Program-made: the position numbers and the translations under genes
Origin: Alphaproteobacteria bacterium
GTDB lineage: Bacteria; Pseudomonadota; Alphaproteobacteria; ATCC43930; CGMCC-115725
Reading direction: 5' to 3'
Assembly: GCA_030037055.1 (NCBI GenBank)
Contig: JASHRZ010000319.1
Span: forward strand, 1 to 5,506
DNA: 5,506 nucleotides
The notes under the pieces: generated by a model
What the model saw: only the letters and a program-made list of their open reading frames with translations
Database searches by the model: none
Told to the model about the DNA's origin: nothing
In this document: positions 1-5,506 of the stretch, piece after piece
Position numbering within the stretch: position 1 is the stretch's first letter
How the letters are laid out: the number at the start of each line of letters is the position of its first letter

Positions 1-1046
1 TCGGATTGGAGCCCCGCTGGTACATCGGCGGCTACAATTTCGTGCTGAGCGAGCTTGCCCAGCTGGCCGTGCGAGCGAACCGTTCGACGCCGGCTCGCCT
101 GGTCGCTCTGCTCACGGCGATCAATGCGGCCGTGATGCTTGACATGGACTACGCGATCTCGGTCTACCAGGAGGCGATGTTGGCCGAGCGGCAGCAACGC
201 GAGGACAAGGTCACCGCCGCGATCAAGGAATTCGACAGTCAGATGAAGATCGCGCTCGATGCGGTCGGCGCCGCGGCGACCAAGATGCAGGCTACCGCGA
301 ACACCCTTTCGGCGAACGCCGAGCAATCCTCGCGCCAGACGACGGCGGTCGCAGCGGCCTCGGAGGAAGCGTCGTCGAACGTGCAGACGGTCGCAACCGC
401 GGCCGAGGAGCTGTCGTCCTCGGTGGCCGAAATCAGCCGCCAGGTGGCCGCATCGACGAAGATCGCCGGCGAGGCGGTGGCGCAGGCCAACCGCACGAAC
501 GCCACGGTGCAGGGCCTGGCCGATGCCGCCCAGAAGATCGGCGACGTGGTCAAGCTGATCCAGGACATCGCTTCCCAGACGAATCTTCTCGCGCTCAATG
601 CGACGATCGAGGCGGCGCGCGCCGGCGAAGCCGGCAAGGGCTTCGCGGTGGTGGCGGCCGAGGTCAAGAATCTGGCCAACCAGACCGCCAAGGCAACGGA
701 GGAAATCGGCCAGCAGATCGCTTCGATCCAGGGTTCGACCAAAGAGTCGGTCGCCGCGATCCAGGAGATCGCAACGACGATAATGTCGGTCAATGATATC
801 GCCACCACGATCGCCTCTGCCGTGGAGGAACAGGGAGCGGCGACCAAGGAGATCGCCCGGAATGTCCAGGAGGCCGCGAAAGGCACCCAGGACGTCTCCT
901 CCAATATCGGCGGCGTCAGCCAGGCGGTCGCCGAGACCGGACAAGTGGCGACGGAAGTGCTCACCGCGGCCCAGGAGCTGTCGAGCCGATCCGAGACGCT
1001 GCGCCAGCAGGTCGACGGCTTCTTTGCCGCGATCCGGTCGGCCTGA
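1..1046 (+). CDS. Globin-coupled methyl-accepting chemotaxis protein (HemAT-like), 5' end missing
   Basis: Cytoplasmic chemoreceptor that would pass a gas or redox signal, sensed by an N-terminal heme globin, to CheA/CheW. The reading frame is open to the window edge: codons before the TTG at 6 read (I)GL, giving (I)GLEPRWYIGGY, the segment just after the proximal heme His in globin-coupled sensors, so TTG at 6 is not the start. By alignment with B. subtilis HemAT (H123, Y133), the His lies about three codons upstream of the window; the matching Tyr is present (21-23). The last globin helix includes AVMLDMDYAISVY. A long Ala/Glu/Ser-rich coiled coil follows, with the highly conserved signalling hairpin tip (IASQTNLLALNATIEAARAG, about 567-626), then the return helix. 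There is no transmembrane segment, no HAMP domain and no CheR-binding pentapeptide at the end (FFAAIRSA). About 347 codons are visible. Family assignment is firm; the ligand (O2 or other) is inferred. Confidence 0.93.
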   Translation, partial: GLEPRWYIGGYNFVLSELAQLAVRANRSTPARLVALLTAINAAVMLDMDYAISVYQEAMLAERQQREDKVTAAIKEFDSQMKIALDAVGAAATKMQATANTLSANAEQSSRQTTAVAAASEEASSNVQTVATAAEELSSSVAEISRQVAASTKIAGEAVAQANRTNATVQGLADAAQKIGDVVKLIQDIASQTNLLALNATIEAARAGEAGKGFAVVAAEVKNLANQTAKATEEIGQQIASIQGSTKESVAAIQEIATTIMSVNDIATTIASAVEEQGAATKEIARNVQEAAKGTQDVSSNIGGVSQAVAETGQVATEVLTAAQELSSRSETLRQQVDGFFAAIRSA

Positions 1047-1120
1047 GCCGGAAGCCGAGCGATCGTGCCGCCGAAAACCAAGATGGACGGGCGTCGTGGG
1101 TGATGTCGTCATTCATCCCT

Positions 1121-1140
1121 GCCTTCGCCGCAGCGAAGGC
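1121..1140. repeat. Perfect inverted repeat, 8-bp stem with 4-nt loop
   Basis: GCCTTCGC (1121-1128), loop CGCA, GCGAAGGC (1133-1140). It sits in the gap between the chemoreceptor stop and the small gene, ending 7 bases before the GGGAG ribosome binding site. The stem is GC-rich and would be stable in RNA, but no T-run follows, so it is not a standard intrinsic terminator. It could be a weak terminator or attenuator for the chemoreceptor transcript, an RNA structure influencing translation of the next gene, or an operator for a dimeric regulator. The repeat is seen directly; every role is inferred. Confidence 0.6.
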
Positions 1141-1147
1141 CGCGATT

Positions 1148-1152
1148 GGGAG
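1148..1152 (+). promoter_or_regulatory. Ribosome binding site of the 100-aa gene
   Basis: GGGAG lies six bases before the ATG at 1159. It supports 1159 over the ATGs at 1162 and 1168 and over any start further upstream in the same open frame, which runs back through the chemoreceptor gene as a shadow. Confidence 0.65.
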
Positions 1153-1158
1153 CAAGAG

Positions 1159-1461
1159 ATGATGCGCATGGCCGAGGAGATGGACTCCGCGGAGCGCCGA
1201 ATCGGCTCAGTCATCGAGTCTCTTTCGACGCTTCCGATCAGCCCCGGCGCCCTCCGTCTTGCCTATGTCGTCCGAAAGCTGAGGGATGCGCGGGCGACGC
1301 TTCAGCGGCTGTCGATCGACACGGAACCAAGCTGCGAAGCGCTGGCCTCGCTCGGGCGTGAACTTCGCTCCGTTTTATGGGTTCTATCTTCGCTCAACAG
1401 AGAGCTCGTTCCAGCTCCCGGCGTCGATGGCAGAGCAAAACCGCAGGCGGAAATGCCGTGA
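1159..1461 (+). CDS. Small helical protein of unknown function, translationally coupled to ALAS
   Basis: A 100-residue protein that I do not recognise. It begins MMRMAEEMDSAERRIGSV and has three likely amphipathic helices: about residues 4-25, 29-52 (LRLAYVVRKLRDARATLQRL) and 56-83 (ALASLGRELRSVLWVLSSLN). A Pro/Gly/Lys-rich tail follows. There is no signal peptide, no convincing membrane segment and no metal-binding cluster; Cys59 is the only cysteine. Codons are G/C-biased at the third position like the neighbours, and GGGAG stands six bases before the start, so it looks like a real gene. Its TGA stop lies within the GTGA that starts the ALAS gene, implying coupled translation and matched production. 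A helical adaptor or regulator of ALAS or of the neighbouring sensors is conceivable, but this rests on context only. Confidence 0.72.
   Translation: MMRMAEEMDSAERRIGSVIESLSTLPISPGALRLAYVVRKLRDARATLQRLSIDTEPSCEALASLGRELRSVLWVLSSLNRELVPAPGVDGRAKPQAEMP
1445..1461 (+). promoter_or_regulatory. Translation start region of ALAS with 4-bp GTGA overlap
   Basis: AGGCGG (1445-1450), a moderate Shine-Dalgarno sequence, precedes GTG (1458-1460) by seven bases. The same GTGA contains the TGA stop (1459-1461) of the small upstream gene, the usual arrangement for termination-reinitiation. The Shine-Dalgarno is imperfect, so ALAS output may depend on ribosomes finishing the small gene. Confidence 0.6.
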
Positions 1462-2726
1462 TTCAATACGAGAGTCTGTTCGCTCACGCGATCGACAAGC
1501 TGACGGCGGAAGGATGCTATCGCGTCTTCACCGACCTCGAGCGTTTAAGCCGCCGCTTCCCCTACGCATGCTGGCGCGGGCCGCGCGGCTCGGTCGAAGT
1601 CATCGTTTGGTGCTCCAATGACTATCTCGGAATGGGGCAGCATCCGCAGGTCCTGACGGCGATGACGCACGCGATCGCCAAATATGGCGCGGGCGCAGGC
1701 GGCACGCGCAACATCGCCGGCACCAACCACCTGCACGTCGAACTGGAGCGAGAGCTTGCAAGCCTGCATCGAAAGCCGGCGGCTCTCGCGCTCAGCTCGG
1801 GTTACAGCGCGAATGAGGCCGCGCTTGGCACGCTCGGCAGGCTGTTGCCCGAATGCGTGATATTCTCCGATGCGCTCAATCACGCTTCGATGATCGCCGG
1901 CATCCGGACGAGCGGTGCCGAGAAGCACATCTTCCGGCACAATGACGTGGCCGATCTCGAGCGCCTGCTGCGGGCGGTCGACCCCAAGCGGCCGAAGATC
2001 ATTGCCTTCGAGTCGGTCTATTCAATGGACGGTGATTTCGCCCCGATTGCGGCGATTTGCGATCTCGCGACCCGCTACGACGCCTTCACCTACCTCGACG
2101 AGGTGCACGCGGTCGGACTTTACGGGCCGAGAGGCGCCGGCCTGGCCGAGCGCGAGGGAGTGGCAGACCGCGTTGACGTGATCCAAGGAACGCTTGCGAA
2201 GGGCTTCGGCGTCGTCGGCGGCTACATCGCCGGTGCCGAATCCGTCGTCGACGCGGTACGGAGCTATGCCCCCGGCTTCATCTTTTCCACCTCGCTGCCA
2301 CCGGCAATCGTCGCCGGCGCACTGGCGAGCGTGCGCCATCTGCGCTCGAACAATGCCGTCCGCGAGCATCATCAGGAGCGGGCGGCACACCTGAAGCGAC
2401 TACTCGCAAAAGCGCAGCTGCCGGTGCTCGAATCGCCAAGCCACATCGTGCCGCTGATGGTCGGCGACGCCCGCACCTGCAAGCGCGTATCCGACGAGCT
2501 TCTGACCAGTCACGGCATCTATGTGCAGCCCATAAATTTCCCCACCGTGCCGCGCGGTACGGAGCGATTGCGGATCACGCCGACGCCGTTCCACGACGAC
2601 GCGATGATGAATGCGCTCGTAGCCGCCCTGAAGCGCGTGTGGAGCCTGTTCGGTCTGTGGCCAGATCGCCCTCGCGCCTTTGCCCCGTCGGTGCAAAGAC
2701 CGAGGACGGCCGCCGGCGCTCGTTGA
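1458..2726 (+). CDS. hemA: 5-aminolevulinate synthase (ALAS)
   Basis: PLP enzyme condensing glycine with succinyl-CoA to 5-aminolevulinate, the first committed step of heme and tetrapyrrole synthesis (C4 pathway), in the cytoplasm. From GTG at 1458 it is 422 residues and begins with the family N-terminus (IQYESLFAHAIDKL). Residues match Rhodobacter capsulatus ALAS numbering as I recall it: N54 (SNDYLGMGQHP), T83 and N85 (GGTRNIAGTNH), H142 (SDALNHASM), K156, S189 (YSMDG), D214 and H217 (YLDEVHAVG), and Lys248 for the PLP Schiff base (GTLAKGFG). Near the C-terminus, T363 and R372 (PTVPRGTERLRITPTP) correspond to T365 and R374. The full set argues for true ALAS rather than a KBL or BioF relative. 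An upstream in-frame ATG at 1377 is rejected because it lies within the small gene. Oddity: about 20 Arg/Pro-rich residues follow the usual end (SLFGLWP). Whether this is the main hemA or a second copy (hemT-like) cannot be told here. Confidence 0.96.
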   Translation: MIQYESLFAHAIDKLTAEGCYRVFTDLERLSRRFPYACWRGPRGSVEVIVWCSNDYLGMGQHPQVLTAMTHAIAKYGAGAGGTRNIAGTNHLHVELERELASLHRKPAALALSSGYSANEAALGTLGRLLPECVIFSDALNHASMIAGIRTSGAEKHIFRHNDVADLERLLRAVDPKRPKIIAFESVYSMDGDFAPIAAICDLATRYDAFTYLDEVHAVGLYGPRGAGLAEREGVADRVDVIQGTLAKGFGVVGGYIAGAESVVDAVRSYAPGFIFSTSLPPAIVAGALASVRHLRSNNAVREHHQERAAHLKRLLAKAQLPVLESPSHIVPLMVGDARTCKRVSDELLTSHGIYVQPINFPTVPRGTERLRITPTPFHDDAMMNALVAALKRVWSLFGLWPDRPRAFAPSVQRPRTAAGAR

Positions 2727-2738
2727 AATCCCTCCCTG

Positions 2739-3458
2739 ATGACCGCCAGCAAAGCGCTGATAAATCGCGAGCCCGAGGGCAGCGGCGCGGCATGCGGGTG
2801 GTCCCAATGCGCCGAGCCTGCGATGCCCGCGCGTGGCGTCCTGGTATTCGACCTCGGCATGCGGCTCTCGTGGTATGACGGTGGTGCGCTTGCATTGCTC
2901 GGCCTCGAGCCCTCGGCTCTCACGAAGAGGGTGGGTTATCAGAGCCTGGTAAAGCGCTTGCGCAAAAACCGCAGCGCATCCCCATTCCTATTGCCGCCTG
3001 ATTGGGACAGAAAGAATGGTGGCAGCTCGACCAGTCAGCGTCTGCCCAACGGCAGGCACGTGGTGCTCCGTCGGCTGCCACTGCAAGACGGGAGCTTCGC
3101 GATCGTCATCGAGGACAATCAGGAGGAGCGCGACCGGCTTGTCGAGCAGCAGCTCTACGCCAGACTCGCCTGGGCGGTCGCGGCCGCCGACAGTCCTGCT
3201 GCCGTGCTGGAAGCAATTCTGGAGACCGTCTGTCAGCATGCCGACTGGCGGGACGGGGAGCTCTGGATGGCGAGCGAGGGCAGCGACTTACTCGTCCGAG
3301 GCGGCCGTTGGCCCGCGACCGCGAGTCCCTGCTCCGATTCCACGGTTCCACGCGCGGCCCGTTCAAGCGCGTGGGCCGCGCCTGGGCCGGCGCCACGCCC
3401 GATGTTGTTCTGGAGACCGAGCGAGGGCGGACGGTGCTCAAATTGGCGGTTCCCTTGA
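2739..3458 (+). CDS. N-terminal fragment of the histidine kinase: PAS and half a GAF domain
   Basis: As read, this frame gives 239 residues. Residues about 30-125 form a PAS domain resembling PAS_7, with VLVFDLGMRLSWYDGG at its start and LPNGRHVVLRRLPLQDGSFA near its end, followed by the linker DNQEERDRLVEQQ. Residues about 135-192 are the first half of a GAF domain (SPAAVLEAILETVCQHADW, ELWMASEGSDLLVRGGRW). After about residue 192 (3314) the translation turns into Ser/Pro/Arg-rich sequence with no homology, while the second half of GAF continues in another frame, so roughly the last 47 residues are not native. ATG 2739 lies 12 bases after the ALAS stop. ATG 2823 (MPARGVLVFD) starts right at the PAS domain and is an alternative. 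Neither has a strong ribosome binding site. Confidence 0.6.
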   Translation: MTASKALINREPEGSGAACGWSQCAEPAMPARGVLVFDLGMRLSWYDGGALALLGLEPSALTKRVGYQSLVKRLRKNRSASPFLLPPDWDRKNGGSSTSQRLPNGRHVVLRRLPLQDGSFAIVIEDNQEERDRLVEQQLYARLAWAVAAADSPAAVLEAILETVCQHADWRDGELWMASEGSDLLVRGGRWPATASPCSDSTVPRAARSSAWAAPGPAPRPMLFWRPSEGGRCSNWRFP

Positions 3459-3538
3459 AGGCCAACGACTTGATCTATGGCGTATGCGTTTTCAGCGCAG
3501 CGACGCCCTACCGCGCATTGCATGGACCCGGGATTTGA
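3314..3538 (+). other. Out-of-frame second half of the kinase GAF domain
   Basis: This frame has no credible start of its own and ends at the TGA 3536-3538. Its translation continues the interrupted GAF domain: DRESLLRFHGS, then FKRVGRAWAG, VLKLAVPLKANDLIYGVCVF and SAATPYRALHG. The pattern VGRAW, then LAVPL, then GVCVFS is the usual order of the GAF core, so this is genuine coding sequence displaced by -1 from the frame before it and by a further -1 from the frame after it, where DLIQGLSHCLHLSLERMKAR supplies the last GAF helix. Confidence 0.72.
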
Positions 3539-3579
3539 TCCAGGGGCTGTCGCATTGCCTCCACCTGTCGCTCGAGAGA

Positions 3580-5481
3580 ATGAAGGCGCGCGTGCAAGAA
3601 AAAGGGGCCACTCGGCGGCTGGCGGACCTCCTTGCGACGGCCGCCGATGCCATCGTCTCGATCGATGACCAACAGCGCATCGTCGAATTCAATGACGAGG
3701 CTGAGCGATTGTTCGGATATCGGCGAGAGGAGGTGATCGGACGCGCGCTCGATACCTTGCTCCCGGAGACGGCACGTGCAGCTCACCGCGCCGCCATCAG
3801 CGCCTTCGCGGATGATCCGGAACCCCGCCGGCTCATGGACCGGCGATCCGAAATCCGAGGGCGCCGGAGGGACGGCAGCGAATTCTATGCCGAAGCTTCA
3901 ATCTCAAAGCTCGATTTTGCCGAGGGAAGACTGTTCACCGCGGTGATCCGAGACACGACCGATAGAAGGCGAGCAGAGCAAGCGCTGCAGCAGAGCGAAG
4001 AGCGCTTCCGCGATATCTCGGAGATAGCCGCCGATTGGGTGTGGGAGACGGACGCCGATTTGCGATTTTCCTACGTCGGCGGCGAAACGCGGGAGGCAGG
4101 CGGTTTCGGCGCGGCCCACGTGCTGGGAAAGACCCGCTGGGAACTCGCGAATGCCGACCCCGACCGGGAGGGCGGGTGGCGCCGGCATCGAGCCGACATG
4201 CTCAATCGGCGGCCGTTCCGTGACTTCATCTTCGAAGCGCCGGGCTCGGACGGCCGCGTTCATCATTTGAAAGTATCCGGCAAGCCGGTCTACGACGCCG
4301 GCGGCGCGTTCAAAGGATACCGGGGGACGGCGTTCGATATCACGGCCGAGGTCGAGGCTCGGCGCCAGATTGCGCAAAAAACCGCGCTTCTGGAGGCGAC
4401 GTTCGAGACCATGGCGGACGGGATCCTGGTCCTCGATCGCGCCCTAAACATAGAAGCCTTCAATCGCCGGTTCACGGAGGTCGTCGAATATCCCGACGGC
4501 TTCGTGCGGCTGGGAGACCCCGTCGAGAAACTGTTTCGCCATAACGTTCAACGCGGAGCCTATGGGGAGTCAGACCTGGAGAAAAGGCTGCGGGAGCTCA
4601 TGCAACCAAAGTTCCAACGGTTCGAATTGCGGCTCCCGAGTGGAAGGCACATCGAGGTTCGAAGCAACCCGATGCCGACCGGGGGCGTCGTCAGGACTTA
4701 CACCGACATCACCGATCGAAAGCGCCTCGAAGCCGATCTCAGGGATTCGGCGACCCGCGCCGAGGCGGCAAATAGGGCGAAATCCGAATTCCTCGCGAAT
4801 ATGAGTCACGAATTGCGCACGCCGCTCAATGCGATCATCGGCTTCTCGGATCTCGTCGCCCGCCAGACGCTCGGACCAATCAGTCCCGCGAAGTATCTTG
4901 AATATATCCGCGATATCCGAGCAAGCGGAGAGCATCTTCTGCTGGTGATCAACAACATCCTCGATCTCGCCAAGGCCGAGGCGGGAAGGCTTGAACTGCG
5001 CGAGGCCACGCTCGACGTTGCGGGCGTCCTTGAAGCGTGCATGCGCATGATAGAGGTGGCGGCCGCCGAAAGGGGTGTCGGCGTCGTTCTTGAGGTCATT
5101 GCCGATCTTCCGTATCTCCTGGCCGACGAAGGCCATGTGAAGCAGATGGCACTCAATCTGCTGTCGAATGCCGTCAAGTTCACCCGGGACCGCGGACAAG
5201 TGGTCGTCGGCGCCTCTCTCGACGTCGAGGGACGGATGATTCTAACCGTCAGGGACAATGGCATCGGCATGTCCGAGGACGAGATTCCGCTGGCGCTCGA
5301 GCCTTTCCGCCAAGTCGACAATCGTCTCAGCCGCCGCTACCAGGGCTCGGGGCTCGGATTGCCTTTGGCCAGAAGACTGGCGGAGCTGCACGGCGCGATC
5401 CTGACGATCGCCAGCGCACCGGCCCATGGGACGGCGGTCTCGATTGCATTTCCGGCGCATCGCGTTGTCAATCGGCATTGA
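3580..5481 (+). CDS. PAS-PAS-PAS histidine kinase portion, intact reading frame
   Basis: From ATG 3580 (MKARVQEKG) this gives a 633-residue soluble kinase. The frame is open further back, but sequence before about 3530 is a shadow of the GAF frames. PAS2 (about 3616-3965) has AIVSIDDQQRIVEFNDEAER and the closing IRDTTDRRRAEQAL. PAS3 (about 3994-4365) has DWVWETDADLRFSYVG and FDITAEVEARR. PAS4 (about 4378-4735) is PAS_7-like (GILVLDRALNIEAFNRRF, YTDITDRKRLE). HisKA carries the H-box MSHELRTPLNAIIGFSD with His at 4807-4809. HATPase carries the N-box NLLSNAVKFT (5155-5184), G1 DNGIGM (5254-5271), the F-box FRQVDNRLSRRY and G2 GSGLGL (5344-5361). All catalytic motifs are intact and resemble DivJ/PleC-type alphaproteobacterial kinases. 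PAS2 has a His (3784-3786) aligned with the FixL heme ligand. If the frameshifts are real, this part might still be made by internal initiation, but only GAGAGA lies directly before ATG 3580, too close for a good Shine-Dalgarno. Confidence 0.8.
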   Translation: MKARVQEKGATRRLADLLATAADAIVSIDDQQRIVEFNDEAERLFGYRREEVIGRALDTLLPETARAAHRAAISAFADDPEPRRLMDRRSEIRGRRRDGSEFYAEASISKLDFAEGRLFTAVIRDTTDRRRAEQALQQSEERFRDISEIAADWVWETDADLRFSYVGGETREAGGFGAAHVLGKTRWELANADPDREGGWRRHRADMLNRRPFRDFIFEAPGSDGRVHHLKVSGKPVYDAGGAFKGYRGTAFDITAEVEARRQIAQKTALLEATFETMADGILVLDRALNIEAFNRRFTEVVEYPDGFVRLGDPVEKLFRHNVQRGAYGESDLEKRLRELMQPKFQRFELRLPSGRHIEVRSNPMPTGGVVRTYTDITDRKRLEADLRDSATRAEAANRAKSEFLANMSHELRTPLNAIIGFSDLVARQTLGPISPAKYLEYIRDIRASGEHLLLVINNILDLAKAEAGRLELREATLDVAGVLEACMRMIEVAAAERGVGVVLEVIADLPYLLADEGHVKQMALNLLSNAVKFTRDRGQVVVGASLDVEGRMILTVRDNGIGMSEDEIPLALEPFRQVDNRLSRRYQGSGLGLPLARRLAELHGAILTIASAPAHGTAVSIAFPAHRVVNRH

Positions 5482-5506
5482 CGCCGCACAACCACGCCAC
5501 GCACTT

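Larger units (their letters stand above)
2739..5481 (+). pseudogene. Soluble multi-PAS/GAF sensor histidine kinase, broken by two apparent frameshifts
   Basis: One protein homology runs through three frames. PAS and the first half of GAF lie in the ATG-2739 frame to about 3314; the rest of GAF lies in a second frame to about 3530; PAS-PAS-PAS-HisKA-HATPase lies in a third frame to the stop at 5479-5481. Each junction is a -1 step. One extra C in CCC 3312-3314 and one extra base in CCCGGG 3527-3532 restore a single 914-residue frame. In that composite the approximate domains are PAS1 30-125, GAF 135-280, PAS2 294-408, PAS3 420-543, PAS4 548-667, HisKA 682-752 (phospho-acceptor H691) and HATPase 792-908. 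There are no transmembrane segments and no receiver domain, so it would be a cytoplasmic kinase with its response regulator elsewhere. It starts 12 bases after the ALAS stop, with no clear Shine-Dalgarno. The breaks may be sequence errors in C/G runs or true decay; the kinase half itself is intact. Confidence 0.8.

Noticed and set aside
239..1081. Long minus-strand frame (280 codons) opposite the chemoreceptor
   Set aside because: It is the antisense shadow of a GC-rich, Ala-rich coiled-coil gene. Its translation is low-complexity Ala/Ser/Val/Ile with no recognisable domain, while the + strand frame has an unmistakable MCP tip.
793..1158. Upstream extension of the small gene's open frame into the chemoreceptor
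   Set aside because: The translation is Arg/Pro/Ser-rich shadow sequence. The ribosome binding site and change in composition place the real start at 1159.
1377..1457. Earlier in-frame ATG start for ALAS at 1377
   Set aside because: It would add 27 Arg/Ser/Gln-rich residues encoded inside the small gene. The ALAS family begins where GTG 1458 begins, and that GTG has a Shine-Dalgarno and overlaps the upstream stop.
2678..2698. Inverted repeat CTTTGC...GCAAAG near the end of the ALAS gene as a terminator
   Set aside because: The stem is only 6 bp with a 9-nt loop, lies inside the coding region and has no T-run. It is likely chance.
2400..2923. Several overlapping minus-strand frames around the ALAS-kinase junction
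   Set aside because: Their translations are Arg/Gly/His-rich with no motifs, and they lie opposite confidently coding + strand sequence.
3016..3520. Reading the intact kinase frame from ATG 3016 as one 821-aa protein
   Set aside because: Translation before about 3530 in this frame is Arg/Ser/Pro-rich with no domain, whereas two other frames over the same bases encode PAS and GAF sequence. It is open only by composition.
3300..3540. Programmed ribosomal frameshifting to explain the kinase frame changes
   Set aside because: There is no heptameric slippery A/T-rich motif at either junction. Two successive -1 events in one domain would be unprecedented for a histidine kinase; missing bases in C/G runs explain it more simply.
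1..5506. tRNA or rRNA genes, CRISPR arrays, insertion sequences, att sites
   Set aside because: None seen: no tRNA-like cloverleaf sequence, no regularly spaced repeats, no transposase or integrase homology and no terminal inverted repeats.

Overview
The window comes from a GC-rich genome with strong G/C third-position bias. It very probably belongs to an alphaproteobacterium. The main reason is a near-textbook 5-aminolevulinate synthase (the C4/Shemin route to heme, which among bacteria is essentially alphaproteobacterial). The chemoreceptor and the multi-PAS histidine kinase are also of types common in that class. All supported genes are on the + strand.

Layout. (1) Positions 1-1046 hold the 3' part of a soluble globin-coupled methyl-accepting chemotaxis protein (HemAT-like); its heme-binding core lies mostly upstream of the window. 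(2) Positions 1047-1158 are a 112-bp gap with a perfect 8-bp inverted repeat with a 4-nt loop (1121-1140) and a good ribosome binding site. (3) Positions 1159-1461 encode a 100-residue helical protein that I do not recognise. (4) Positions 1458-2726 encode 5-aminolevulinate synthase from a GTG start whose GTGA overlaps the stop of the small gene. (5) Twelve bases later, positions 2739-5481 encode a large soluble histidine kinase, PAS-GAF-PAS-PAS-PAS-HisKA-HATPase, whose frame is broken twice inside the GAF domain (about 3314 and about 3527-3532). Each break can be repaired by adding one base to a short C or C/G run. The last 25 bases hold nothing recognisable.

How the genes may work together. 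The small gene, the ALAS gene and the kinase are packed as an operon (4-bp overlap, then 12-bp gap). The chemoreceptor upstream is heme-based by family, ALAS makes the first committed heme precursor, and the second PAS domain of the kinase keeps a His aligned with the heme ligand of FixL. A heme- or oxygen-responsive cluster is therefore a reasonable hypothesis, but the FixL-type His is common in PAS domains and the adjacency could be chance. The most useful open points are the identity of the small ALAS-coupled protein, and whether the kinase frameshifts are real or sequence errors.
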